A DNA stretch of 64,000 nucleotides from Paenibacillus sp. UNC451MF (lineage in GTDB: Bacteria > Bacillota > Bacilli > Paenibacillales > NBRC-103111), in contig NZ_JMLS01000012.1 of assembly GCF_000686845.1 (NCBI RefSeq), forward strand, positions 1-64,000. Reading direction: 5' to 3'. A program made the position numbers and the translations under genes. How positions within the stretch are numbered: position 1 is the first letter of the stretch; every line of letters begins with the position of its first letter. Positions 18,767 through 27,755 of this stretch are shown here, one piece after another. A model generated the notes under the pieces. That model was not told where the DNA came from. It did not search any database and saw nothing but the letters and a program-made list of their open reading frames with translations.

Positions 18767-19770
18767 TGAAAACGTTGGGATTAACTTTGGGAAAGTTTGC
18801 ACCGCTGCATAAAGGACATCAGTTCATGTTTGATACAGCGCTGCAGGAGGTCGATGAGCTGATTGTTGTCATCTACGAGACGAAAGTCATGACGGTTCCA
18901 CTTCATATCCGGGCGAGCTGGATCCGCAAGCTTTATCCGACGGTTCGGGTCATCGAAGCCTGGGACGGCCCGGATGGATATTCTAACGATCGGGAGCACG
19001 AGATTCGGGAAGAGCAATATATTTTGGGATTGCTAAAAGGCGAGCAAGTGACGCATTTTTACTCGAGCGAGTTTTATGGCGAACATATGAGCATCGCTTT
19101 AGGTGCGGTGGATAGGAGAGTGGATGAAGATCGTAAGCTTGTCCCGATCTCAGCGACGATGATCCGTTGCGATCCTTATAAGTATCGGGAGTTTATAAGT
19201 GATATCGTGTACCGGGACTTAATTACGAAAGTCGTGTTCGTGGGTGCGATGTCAACCGGCAAATCGACCATAACTGAAGCTTTGGCGAGACGGTATCAGA
19301 CCACATTCGCAAGCGAGTATGGACGGGATTATTGGACTGAGCATCAAGTGGACAGAAGAATCGGACTGGCGGCTTTTGATGAGATAGCGGTTGGGCATCT
19401 CGAGCGGGAAGAGCAGGCTTTACTTGAAGCGAATAGGTATCTTTTCGTCGATACCAATGCGATAACCACCTACATGTTCGCCTTAGACTATCACGGCCAG
19501 GCACCGGAGCTGTTAACTCGAATTGCGCTGGAAAATGCGCAGAGATACGACTTGTTTTTCTTATGCGACGATGATATTCCCTACGACGATACTTGGGATC
19601 GCAGCGGCGACCAGAAGCGGCATGTTTTCCATAAACAGATTATCGCGGATTTGAAAGAGCGCCGGATTCCCTACATAACACTGAGAGGGAGTCTTGAGGA
19701 TCGGATAGGAATAGTAGAAGAGGTATTGGCAAGGTTCAAGCCCTATGACAATTATTTCGGAGAAAGTTAG
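18766..19770 (+). CDS. nadR: NadR-like NMN adenylyltransferase / ribosylnicotinamide kinase
   Basis: This 334-residue bifunctional enzyme should phosphorylate nicotinamide riboside to NMN and adenylate NMN to NAD. The N-terminal NMNAT domain has GKFAPLHKGHQ (HxGH) and ISATMIR (the ISxTxxR motif); the C-terminal kinase domain has the P-loop GAMSTGKST near residue 160 and GRDYW. Unlike enterobacterial NadR it lacks the N-terminal HTH, so it cannot be a repressor itself; the NrtR protein downstream takes that role. The pnuC stop and this start overlap as TGATG, showing translational coupling. Confidence 0.9.
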   Translation: MKTLGLTLGKFAPLHKGHQFMFDTALQEVDELIVVIYETKVMTVPLHIRASWIRKLYPTVRVIEAWDGPDGYSNDREHEIREEQYILGLLKGEQVTHFYSSEFYGEHMSIALGAVDRRVDEDRKLVPISATMIRCDPYKYREFISDIVYRDLITKVVFVGAMSTGKSTITEALARRYQTTFASEYGRDYWTEHQVDRRIGLAAFDEIAVGHLEREEQALLEANRYLFVDTNAITTYMFALDYHGQAPELLTRIALENAQRYDLFFLCDDDIPYDDTWDRSGDQKRHVFHKQIIADLKERRIPYITLRGSLEDRIGIVEEVLARFKPYDNYFGES

Positions 19771-19792
19771 TAACTAAAAATGAGATGAACAG

Positions 19793-20695
19793 GTGGCGAA
19801 CATTGTGGATATGCTGGATCGCGATGGACTTACGGAACGCGAATTCATGGAACGATACCGGGCAGAAGATTACGAGCGTCCTTCGGTGGCAGCGGATATG
19901 GTCATCTTCACCGTCACGGACGCGGACGAGGACAATTACCGCAAGCTTCCGGAAAAGGAGCTGAGGATTTTGCTCATTCGACGGGGAGGGCATCCCTTTC
20001 TTGGCAAATGGGCGTTGCCGGGCGGTTTCGTGCGACCGAACGAGACGACGGAACAGGCTGCTGCAAGGGAACTGCAGGAGGAAACTGGCGTGGAGAACGT
20101 GTATTTGGAGCAATTATATACGTTCAGCGACATAGGGCGTGATCCCCGTACTTGGGTCATGAGCTGCTGTTATATGGCATTGATCAACAGTGGCCAAGTG
20201 CAGTTGAAGGCGGGAGATGATGCTGCCAATGCTGCGTGGTTCAAGGTATACTACCGACTTCTGCGGGAGCGGAAGGAGCTGATCGAGGGTGGATACGTAA
20301 GGACGCTGCAGTACGAGCTCAAGCTGAGTTCCGAGTACGGGGAGTTGACCGCCGTAGTGGAACGGACAGTGAAAGCGACGCTAGCTTCAACCTCAACGTC
20401 TTACACCATCGAATCCAATGACGGTTTGGCTTTCGATCATGCCAAAATTATTGCCTACGCCCTCGAGCGTTTGCGGGGCAAGGTTAACTATACCGATATT
20501 GCGCTTCACCTGATGCCGAAGTTGTTTACCTTAACGGAATTGCAACAGGTCTACGAGGTGATTTTGGATAAAGAGCTGCTGAAAGCTGCATTCCGACGCA
20601 AGGTGGTTGATCTCGTAACGGAAACCGATCACTATACCGAAAATGCGGGCCACCGTCCATCCCGCTTGTATCGAAGAAGTCTGGAGGAAAATTGA
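19793..20695 (+). CDS. nrtR: NrtR-type Nudix transcriptional regulator
   Basis: This 300-residue protein has an N-terminal Nudix domain (residues about 35-170) and a C-terminal winged helix (KVNYTDIALHLMPKLFTLTELQQVYEVILD ... FRRKVVDLV). This is the layout of NrtR, which senses ADP-ribose and represses NAD-synthesis genes. The Nudix box GFVRPNETTEQAAARELQEE-TGV is complete, so it might still hydrolyse ADP-ribose, whereas many NrtR proteins have a degenerate box. Start GTG 19793 has a weak ribosome site. It overlaps the NADAR gene by TGATG and should control the pnuC operon. Confidence 0.88.
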   Translation: MANIVDMLDRDGLTEREFMERYRAEDYERPSVAADMVIFTVTDADEDNYRKLPEKELRILLIRRGGHPFLGKWALPGGFVRPNETTEQAAARELQEETGVENVYLEQLYTFSDIGRDPRTWVMSCCYMALINSGQVQLKAGDDAANAAWFKVYYRLLRERKELIEGGYVRTLQYELKLSSEYGELTAVVERTVKATLASTSTSYTIESNDGLAFDHAKIIAYALERLRGKVNYTDIALHLMPKLFTLTELQQVYEVILDKELLKAAFRRKVVDLVTETDHYTENAGHRPSRLYRRSLEEN

Positions 20696-21255
20696 TGATT
20701 TACGGAATAGAGGATTTACGCAACGCTTACCGCAAAGGAAAAACGTTCAAGTTTGTGTTCTTCTGGGGCCATACGCCGCCAACTGACGGAAGCGTGGATA
20801 AAAGCTGCTTCAGCCAGTGGTGGATGAGCCCATTCGTTGCAGACGGAACGGAGTACACCTGTGCTGAACAATATATGATGGCGGAGAAGGCACGGCTATT
20901 CAAGGATGACGACATGCTGTCAGCCATTTTGAAGGCCAAACACCCTAAAGAGATGAAGGCTTTGGGGCGTGCTGTGAGAAACTTCGACAATGAAGTCTGG
21001 GAGAGTCAATGCTACGGTATTGTCAAGCGAGGTACTTTAGCCAAATTCTCGCAGAATCCGGAGCTCGGAGATTATCTGAGGTCGACGAAAAATCGTATTC
21101 TGGTAGAAGCCAGCCCGCTAGATAGAATTTGGGGTATTGGTATGGGCAAAGCTGACCCAGACGCAGAGAATCCAATGAAATGGCGGGGTAAAAACCTGCT
21201 GGGTTTCGCGCTGACGGAAGTGCGAGACGAGTTAATGTTGAAAGAAGGGGTTTAA
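20695..21255 (+). CDS. NADAR-family ADP-ribose glycosidase
   Basis: This 186-residue protein is a NADAR (DUF1768/COG3236, YbiA-like) enzyme. The family removes ADP-ribose from modified targets or cleaves N-glycosidic bonds of riboflavin intermediates. Typical motifs are FVFFWGHTP, SQWWMSPFVADGTEYTCAEQYMMAEKARLF, GRAVRNFDNEVWESQCYGIV and GIGMGKADPDAENPMKWRGKNLLG. TGATG couples it to nrtR, with GGAGG upstream. Its presence in an NrtR-controlled NAD operon suggests recycling of ADP-ribose-derived products; a role opposing ADP-ribosylation is possible. Confidence 0.88.
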   Translation: MIYGIEDLRNAYRKGKTFKFVFFWGHTPPTDGSVDKSCFSQWWMSPFVADGTEYTCAEQYMMAEKARLFKDDDMLSAILKAKHPKEMKALGRAVRNFDNEVWESQCYGIVKRGTLAKFSQNPELGDYLRSTKNRILVEASPLDRIWGIGMGKADPDAENPMKWRGKNLLGFALTEVRDELMLKEGV

Positions 21256-21256
21256 A

Positions 21257-21825
21257 ATGAGTAGAAAGGAAATTGCGCTGGAGACCTTGAGGATTCAGCA
21301 GCAAGGCTACTATGAATACGACGGGCAGCGGATAGATTTTGCCACGGCGCAGAAACATTCGGAGGATAGCAGTCACCTGATCACTCCTGAACAGGGTGCG
21401 GCTTTGGTACGAGACTGTCATCCGTTGTCTAAGTCACCATTTATTCCCCTGATGTAGTCTTTTTCCGCGATGAGCGTTTTAACCTCATGAAACGGCCGAT
21501 CATGGCATCGGTGTTGACGCTGCCCGCCGTGAACTATGGACAGGTGCTGCTAAAGGGGGAAGCCCACCAGAGAGCGGAACGAGTGATGAAAGACCGCATG
21601 CGTTTGGCCCTGGCGATATTCGCGCACAAGGAAGACAAGAACCTCGTTTTGGGAGCGTACGGTTGCGGCGTATTTCGGAATGATCCGGTGAAGGTGGCCG
21701 GATGGTGGCGGGAACTATTGAACGACGAAGGCTTTGGACAATTGTTCTCGGAAATCAGGTTCGCAGTACTGGATACTTCTAAGGACGGCAAATGCATACG
21801 TGCATTCGAAAATGTGTTTAATTGA
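21257..21825 (+). pseudogene. PARG-like TIGR02452-family protein with deleted core
   Basis: The first part (from ATG 21257) has the family N terminus ALETLRIQQQGYYEYDGQRI. The second part reads YSPDVVFFRDERFNLMKRPIMASVLTLPAVN and runs to the C-terminal LVLGAYGCGVFRNDPVKVAGWWRELL. The two parts join near 21435, out of frame, and the segment of about 70-80 residues between them is missing. That segment carries the PARG signature GGG-x6-8-QEE that binds ADP-ribose. The gene would once have made a poly(ADP-ribose) glycohydrolase-like enzyme. It follows the NADAR gene by one base and completes the NAD/ADP-ribose operon. Confidence 0.75.
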
Positions 21826-22005
21826 TTTTCCCAAACTCCCAAAAAAGCAATTGAAAAGAAACATAATACGCTGTAGCATGCTAAAATAGTATGGTGTGAA
21901 TTTTTACCTTTGACTATATATCACATGAATAATTGCGGAGTTGCTGGGTAAGATCGAGTTTTACCTTAAGTCGGAATTTTGGAATTAGAAGTGAGGAGAG
22001 TGTTA

Positions 22006-22995
22006 ATGAGAAGCGATATGGAATCGTTACAAGTTGCTGACGACACCGGAGAAGCGATCATCATTGCGGACGGCCTTGTGAAGAGGTATGGTGCCCACAC
22101 CGCAGTGAACGGAGTTAGCTTTACCGTCAAGCGAGGCGAAGTGCTCGGTTTGCTTGGACCAAATGGCGCCGGTAAGACGACGACGATGGAGATGATTGAA
22201 GGCCTCCGACGCCCCGATGGAGGTGTTGCCAAGGTTGCCGGCTTCGATACGCAGAAGGATTTACGGAAGGTTAAGGAAGTGATCGGCGTACAATTGCAAT
22301 CGACGTCGATGTTCGACCTACTGAAACTGAAGGAAATCGTGCGCATGTACGCAAGCTTCTATCCAAAATCGCTTCCTGTGGAATCGTTGCTCGAAGCGAT
22401 GCTCTTGAAGGAGAAGATGAACGACCGTGTCAAGCATTTATCCGGAGGCCAGAAGCAGCGGCTCGCGATCGCTCTCGCCCTTGTCAACGACCCGCAGGTC
22501 GTGTTCCTCGACGAACCGACAACCGGGCTCGACCCACAGGCTCGTCGAACGCTGTGGGACATTATCCTTAAGCTGAAGGAGCAAGGTAAGACGGTTGTGT
22601 TAAGCACGCATTATATGGATGAAGCCCATGTCCTTTGTGATCGCATCTGCCTTATGGACCAAGGCAAGGTGATCGCCCTCGACACCCCTCAGCGGCTCGT
22701 GCGCAGCCTTCATTCCGACAGCGCCATCGAATTCCGAGCGCCTAGCTACGAAATCTTGCCGGAGTCTGAACGCGCAGGCCTATTGCAGCTTGTCCAATCT
22801 GTCGCTGAAGTGAAGCAGGTCGATACGCACAAAGATATTTTCATTCTTTATACCGATAATCTACAAGCCTCGCTTATTGATTTCATCGGCAAGGCTGGAG
22901 CGACGGGCTTAACTTATGCCGAACTGCAAACGAGGACGGCGACGCTTGAGGACGTGTTTATCCACATGACAGGGAGGAGCTTGAGAGAGGAATGA
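22006..22995 (+). CDS. ABC transporter ATP-binding protein (drug-export type)
   Basis: This 329-residue ATPase has Walker A GPNGAGKTT, signature LSGGQKQR, Walker B VVFLDEPTTGLD, and the switch His in STHYMDEA. The C-terminal extension past residue 220 (AGATGLTYAELQTRTATLEDVFIHMTG) is typical of DrrA-type exporters of antibiotics or lipids. ATG 22006 follows GAGGAGAG. The next gene, the permease, starts at its stop by an ATGA overlap. A two-component exporter of unknown substrate is expected. Confidence 0.9.
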   Translation: MRSDMESLQVADDTGEAIIIADGLVKRYGAHTAVNGVSFTVKRGEVLGLLGPNGAGKTTTMEMIEGLRRPDGGVAKVAGFDTQKDLRKVKEVIGVQLQSTSMFDLLKLKEIVRMYASFYPKSLPVESLLEAMLLKEKMNDRVKHLSGGQKQRLAIALALVNDPQVVFLDEPTTGLDPQARRTLWDIILKLKEQGKTVVLSTHYMDEAHVLCDRICLMDQGKVIALDTPQRLVRSLHSDSAIEFRAPSYEILPESERAGLLQLVQSVAEVKQVDTHKDIFILYTDNLQASLIDFIGKAGATGLTYAELQTRTATLEDVFIHMTGRSLREE

Positions 22996-24119
22996 ATTTC
23001 GCCGCATATATCCAGCTGACGCTCGCTCAGCTACGTCTCTTCGCCCGCAACCGTCAGATGCTGTTCTTCACCCTGCTATTCCCGTTACTTCTCATGATTA
23101 TGCTTGGTTCTTTCGTCGGCAAAGGGGGCAGTGTGTCCCTTGACACCGTCATCGTCGATCAGGATAGCACGCCGCAGTCGCAGTCTTTGATTGCCACGCT
23201 GGAAGAACAATCCGTATCGCCACTGAAGGCAGTGGCTAGCTCTGACGAAACAGAAGCCCTTGACCTGCTTAAAAAAGGTGATAAGCAGTTCGTCATCGTC
23301 ATTCCGAAAGGCTATGGTGAACAAATCGCCGCATTTTCCACCTCACCCGCTATCGCAGGGTCGAACGCTGGAAAGCTAGATGTCTATTACGACGAGACGG
23401 ACGCGGCTAGAGCGAACGTAGGCCTTGCGGTGATCGGACAGCTTGTCGATGGCGTAAGTAAGAAAATCACGCAGTATAAGCCAGCAGTCACGATCGAAGG
23501 CAAAGGCGTCAGATCGCTCAACTTGAAATATATCGATTTTCTTGTGCCCGGTATCGTCGCGATGATGATTATGTCGAACAATCTAAACGGCGTCGCCGGT
23601 CAAATTTCCTCTTGGCGCGAGCGCGGCGTACTGCGCCGGATGCAGAGCACGCCGCTGCGGGCGCCGACGTTCATCGCCGGTCAAATTACAGCGCGCCTGC
23701 TGCTGAACTGTATTCAAGCTCTGCTAGTGATGCTGATCGCCAGCTTGTTTTTTAACACGCAAGTGAATGGTTCCTGGTGGCTGCTCATCTTGTTTGTCGT
23801 GCTCGGCACACTCACCTTCATGGCGATCGGCTTTATCATTGCCGGAGTGGCGAAAACCCCGGAATCCGCAGGTCCGATTGCCGGCGTAATCTCATTCCCG
23901 CTCATGTTCCTCGGCGGAGTATTTTTCCCGATCAATTCGATGCCGGAGGCTTTCCAAGCCGTCGTCAAGCTGCTGCCGATTTCACACCTGTCAACGGCAC
24001 TTCGTCAAGTGATGAACACCGGTGCCAGCTTTGGTGAGTTGTGGCCGCAGGTGGCTTTGCTCGGTGGCTGGACGATTGTCGCCTTCATAGTTGCCAGCTT
24101 TACATTTCGATGGGACTAA
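22992..24119 (+). CDS. ABC-2 type permease
   Basis: This 375-residue membrane protein is an ABC-2 permease of the DrrB/YhfE type. It has a TM segment near residue 25 (MLFFTLLFPLLLMIMLG), a large extracellular domain (residues about 45-175), and five C-terminal segments with the family motif LRRMQSTPLRAPTFIAGQI and FPLMFLGGVFFPINSMPEAFQ. It overlaps the ATPase gene by four bases and is followed by a strong terminator at 24132, so the two genes form a complete exporter. Confidence 0.9.
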   Translation: MNFAAYIQLTLAQLRLFARNRQMLFFTLLFPLLLMIMLGSFVGKGGSVSLDTVIVDQDSTPQSQSLIATLEEQSVSPLKAVASSDETEALDLLKKGDKQFVIVIPKGYGEQIAAFSTSPAIAGSNAGKLDVYYDETDAARANVGLAVIGQLVDGVSKKITQYKPAVTIEGKGVRSLNLKYIDFLVPGIVAMMIMSNNLNGVAGQISSWRERGVLRRMQSTPLRAPTFIAGQITARLLLNCIQALLVMLIASLFFNTQVNGSWWLLILFVVLGTLTFMAIGFIIAGVAKTPESAGPIAGVISFPLMFLGGVFFPINSMPEAFQAVVKLLPISHLSTALRQVMNTGASFGELWPQVALLGGWTIVAFIVASFTFRWD

Positions 24120-24131
24120 AATGTGCAGATG

Positions 24132-24170
24132 AAAAAGGCATCAACCGTAATGACGGTTGATGCCTTTTTC
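24132..24170 (+). terminator. Rho-independent terminator
   Basis: A perfect stem AAAAAGGCATCAACCGT / ACGGTTGATGCCTTTTT with loop AATG closes the ABC exporter operon. Confidence 0.9.
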
Positions 24171-24298
24171 TTACTGCTTCAGCAGGATATTCATTTTTTG
24201 TACTTTTTAACAAGTTTAATGTATAGGTTGCAGCCCTGCAATGTGCTATGATGTATAGCAATATTGAAAGCGCTCTTATGATGAAGGAGGCATGGATC

Positions 24299-25849
24299 AT
24301 GCAGATGAATACAGAACCACTATCGGTTTTGATTGTGGATGACGAACTGCCACTGCGCGAGGAGCTCAGGCTTTTTCCATGGCAGTCTTGCCAGGCTGAG
24401 CTCGTAGGAGAGGCCGAGAACGGGGAAGAAGCATTGGAGCTGTGCCGGAAGCTAAATCCGGATTTGGTTATCACGGATATAACGATGCCAGTGATGAACG
24501 GTTTGGAGCTATTCCGCTGCATTAAGCAGCAATTCCCTCTTACTCAGGTCGTTTTGTTAACCTGCCATAGCGATTTCGATTATGCCCGTGAGGCGCTGCA
24601 GCTAGGTGCGCTGGAATATTTGATCAAAGTCTCACTGCTGGATACGGATATGGAGCAAGTGATCACCAAAGCCCGCCACGCCATAATGCGCGAGCGCAAT
24701 CACATGCAGAGCGAGAAGCAGCGGCAGCGGTGGCAGCTCTCCAGAATGCTCGTCCAGCCCCATACATCGGAAGAAGCGGGTCAAGACATTGCAACGCTTT
24801 TACGACAATGGAACCTTGAGTATCCTTTGCTGATAGTCAGGCTGCACACGGATGCGAGGGAGGAAGATGAGGTTTACGTTCATCACGAACTTCAAGCGAT
24901 ACTGACTCAGCTTGAGAAAAACGAATGGATGCGTGCTCAATGGGTGCCTTATGGAAAAACCGGAGATTTTTTGCTGCTTATCAGCGATAGAACGGAGGTT
25001 GGCAGGACAGAAAGACTCGCTCAGATGGAGAGCTTGCTTGCCCAGCTGCAGGATGAACTGGAGAAGCGTTTACCTTATATCGGGGCGCCAGTTCGTCTAT
25101 TCGCGGTATTAGGTCAACCATGCGGGATGATTGAGAACAGGCTTGCCTTGGATAATAGCATCCGTCTACCGGAATCAGCATTGTTCTACGATAATACCGG
25201 AACTGTCTATGACGGTATGGTGGAAGAGGTTGTGAATCCTCTCTGCTCAGTGGATAAAGAAGAACAGCAGATGCGCATCCGTCAAGCTTCAGCATCGGGG
25301 CATGAGCTGGTCCGCTATTTTCGTGAGGAATTGACCGACTGGGCTCTCGGGTGTCGACCGGAACCAGGACAATTGAAGGGGTGGCTGCTTTCACTTAGGA
25401 AAGAGTGGCTGAGAGCGGACGATTCTGGCTCGGACATCTCTTCTGCAAATAGGCTGCTCAGAGCAAGTACCATGATGGAGTTCGTCTCCTTAATGTCTCG
25501 TGAGCTGGAAGCTGAAGCGGGTCTTCAACCCAAATGCCGCAAAGAAGTCGTTCAGGCGAAGAAAATCATATCGGATCGGCTAGCAGAGCCAATTACCTTA
25601 ACGCAAATTGCTGATGAAGTGGGGTTAAGCTCCTACTATTTGAGCCGTTTATTCCGGGAGGAGGCTGGGGAGTCCTTCAATGAATTCGTGACGCGCCTGC
25701 GGATGGATAAAGCAATAGAGCTGCTCCGAACAACCCAACTAAAGGTATATGAAGTGGCGGAACGGGTAGGGATTCCAAGCTATCGGTATTTTTCCGTATT
25801 GTTTCGCAACCGTACCGGAGTGGCTCCGACGGATTATAAGAAAGGTTGA
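24299..25849 (+). CDS. YesN-type response regulator (receiver plus AraC HTH)
   Basis: This 516-residue response regulator has a receiver domain with acidic pocket D14-D15, phosphoacceptor D60 (LVITDITMP) and conserved K near 110 (LEYLIKVSLL), a long linker, and a C-terminal AraC double HTH (LTQIADEVGLSSYYLSRLFREEAGESFNEFVTRLRMDKAIELL ... RVGIPSYRYFSVLFRNRTGVAPTDY). It should be phosphorylated by the YesM-type kinase 6 bases downstream and activate the sugar transporter genes that follow. ATG 24299 follows AAGGAGG; earlier in-frame ATGs lack a ribosome site. Confidence 0.9.
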   Translation: MQMNTEPLSVLIVDDELPLREELRLFPWQSCQAELVGEAENGEEALELCRKLNPDLVITDITMPVMNGLELFRCIKQQFPLTQVVLLTCHSDFDYAREALQLGALEYLIKVSLLDTDMEQVITKARHAIMRERNHMQSEKQRQRWQLSRMLVQPHTSEEAGQDIATLLRQWNLEYPLLIVRLHTDAREEDEVYVHHELQAILTQLEKNEWMRAQWVPYGKTGDFLLLISDRTEVGRTERLAQMESLLAQLQDELEKRLPYIGAPVRLFAVLGQPCGMIENRLALDNSIRLPESALFYDNTGTVYDGMVEEVVNPLCSVDKEEQQMRIRQASASGHELVRYFREELTDWALGCRPEPGQLKGWLLSLRKEWLRADDSGSDISSANRLLRASTMMEFVSLMSRELEAEAGLQPKCRKEVVQAKKIISDRLAEPITLTQIADEVGLSSYYLSRLFREEAGESFNEFVTRLRMDKAIELLRTTQLKVYEVAERVGIPSYRYFSVLFRNRTGVAPTDYKKG

Positions 25850-25855
25850 GATGCG

Positions 25856-27655
25856 ATGGTGAAAAGAACGATTCGCTGGATCAAAAGCTGGAGCATGGCC
25901 ATGAAGCACTTTTTGTTCCTTTTTACAGGGACATCAGTGCTATTTGCTTTACTTGCATGGAATAACCTGCACGATGCCGAGCAATTGTTCCGCAAGCAGG
26001 TGCTCTCCGATGCACAGGTCATTATAGACCGCACCAATCTGTATTTGAACGCGTATTTGGACAACGTTCAGAACATTCTGCTTCTTTTGTCTACAAGAGA
26101 TGATTTACTGGATGAAGCACATGAAGAGGAGGCAATCCAAGCTCTCCGCCAATATGCAGAGAAGAACAGCACGCTGTACAAAACGCTTTACCTGATAAGA
26201 GCGGACGGAAAGGTGATGTCGAACACGCAGGTATATCTCGACATTATTGGCAACCCGCATCTGGAGAAACTGTACGCCCAGGCCTCCAAAAGCTATGGCG
26301 TTATGATCAGTGAGCCTTATGATTCGCCGCTGTCTGGAAAGACGGTCGCTTTCCTGCTGCCCATCACGTCCAAGTATGGAGGAGAGATGAAGGGGATGGC
26401 GGTGATTGAGATCGATCTTGTCAAGCTGACCAACATGCTCGCCCAATTCATGAACTCCAAGAATCAAACCTTCACGATTATTACCAATAAAAATAACGTA
26501 GTCAATACATACGATTCCAGCTGGCCTTTATTTTATTATACGCTGCTGCCTTATAACACCACGTTGTTTCCTCCAGAGCTGAAGAATGATTTCGTTGCGA
26601 AGATTGGCGATCTTCCCATCGGGGTTACCCAGATTGACGGAGCCAAAGACAAACTGATAGCGGTCAAATCCGGGATGAACCGGCTAGGCTGGTATTTTAT
26701 CGCGTTCATCGAGGATAGCTTCTTTTATCAGAATCTAATTATTTTATATAACAACTATAAAACGGCCGCAGTGGTGTGGATTCTGATCCTTTGTATCAGC
26801 ACGTTCATGATGAGCCGCTACGTGACCTATCCGGTTCGAAAGCTGGTCGCCAAAATGGACCGGGTTCACGATATGGAGGTTCTGCCCAGCATTTCCGTAC
26901 CGGGGGAAGACGAGATAGGGAAGCTGGCCAAGAGCTACAATGCGATGATGGAGCGCATCCACCATCTGCTGACCGAGACGAAAGAGATGGAGCAGCGCAA
27001 GAAGCAGTATGAGCTGAAAATGCTGCAAAGCCAGATTGCGCCGCATTTTCTCTATAATACCCTTGCTTGCATCAGCAGTCTGGCCAAACAGAGGAAGATT
27101 GAGGAGGTACGCGAAACGATCCGCTCGCTCGTCGGGTTGTTGTCGTTCAGCTTCGATAAGAGCCATGAATTCGTCTCTCTCGAGGAGGAGCTGGAAGGAC
27201 TGCGGATGTACGCACATATCCAAACGGTCCGTTATGGCAATAAGTTTACTCTCGATATGGATGTCGACCCGGGTACTCTGTCCATCCGGATGCTCAAGCT
27301 GACCCTGCAGCCGCTGGTGGAAAACTCGATCTTTCATGGTATCGCTCCCCAAAAAAGCGTAGGTCATATCCGTGTCCGTACTCTGCTGCGCCGTGGCAAT
27401 TTGATTATTTATATTAGAGATAATGGGGTTGGAATGGATATGAAGCAGCTGGAGGGTGTATTCACAGAAAGGCGAAAAGCGCCGAGCAAGCACAGGTTTA
27501 CGGGGATTGGCATCATGAATGTGCAGGAGCGGATTCAACTACACTATGGGGAGAAATACGGTCTTCGGATCGCAAGCATCCCTCATACCGGAACGCTAAT
27601 TCAGATCAAGCTTCCGGCCCATGTTCACGAAGAAAAGGACATTCGCAATAATTGA
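25856..27655 (+). CDS. YesM-type sensor histidine kinase
   Basis: This 599-residue membrane kinase has a TM segment near residues 15-33, a large extracellular sensor of the Cache type (35-295), a second TM segment (about 300-320), a HAMP domain (YPVRKLVAKMDRVHDMEVLPSISVPGEDEIGKLAKSYN) and a His-kinase/HATPase_c module. The phosphoacceptor is in QSQIAPHFLYNTLACI and the ATP-binding N and G boxes are LVENSIFHGI and DNGVGMD. It follows the YesN-type regulator and precedes an ABC sugar transporter; such kinases sense oligosaccharides or their bound form at the membrane. Confidence 0.9.
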   Translation: MVKRTIRWIKSWSMAMKHFLFLFTGTSVLFALLAWNNLHDAEQLFRKQVLSDAQVIIDRTNLYLNAYLDNVQNILLLLSTRDDLLDEAHEEEAIQALRQYAEKNSTLYKTLYLIRADGKVMSNTQVYLDIIGNPHLEKLYAQASKSYGVMISEPYDSPLSGKTVAFLLPITSKYGGEMKGMAVIEIDLVKLTNMLAQFMNSKNQTFTIITNKNNVVNTYDSSWPLFYYTLLPYNTTLFPPELKNDFVAKIGDLPIGVTQIDGAKDKLIAVKSGMNRLGWYFIAFIEDSFFYQNLIILYNNYKTAAVVWILILCISTFMMSRYVTYPVRKLVAKMDRVHDMEVLPSISVPGEDEIGKLAKSYNAMMERIHHLLTETKEMEQRKKQYELKMLQSQIAPHFLYNTLACISSLAKQRKIEEVRETIRSLVGLLSFSFDKSHEFVSLEEELEGLRMYAHIQTVRYGNKFTLDMDVDPGTLSIRMLKLTLQPLVENSIFHGIAPQKSVGHIRVRTLLRRGNLIIYIRDNGVGMDMKQLEGVFTERRKAPSKHRFTGIGIMNVQERIQLHYGEKYGLRIASIPHTGTLIQIKLPAHVHEEKDIRNN

Positions 27656-27688
27656 AACATTTTCGCAGGATCACTGCATAGAACCCGT

Positions 27689-27702
27689 TGTAAGCGCTTG
27701 CT
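27689..27702. promoter_or_regulatory. cre site (CcpA operator)
   Basis: TGTAAGCGCTTGCT fits the catabolite-responsive-element consensus TGWAANCGNTNWCA in all key positions. It lies in the 100-base gap between the kinase and the transporter, so glucose repression of the transporter is likely. Confidence 0.65.
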
Positions 27703-27755
27703 ATACTACAGATATAGAAGCTAATGCTTTCAAACGAGAAGAGAGGTGATCACAA

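Noticed and set aside
20695-21825. DarT-DarG-like toxin-antitoxin pair
   Set aside because: No DarT-type ADP-ribosyltransferase gene is present, and the PARG-like gene is not an intact macrodomain antitoxin.
26744-27538. Long minus-strand open frame opposite the sensor kinase gene
   Set aside because: It lies within a clear kinase gene, lacks a ribosome site and shows no domain, so it is an antisense shadow.
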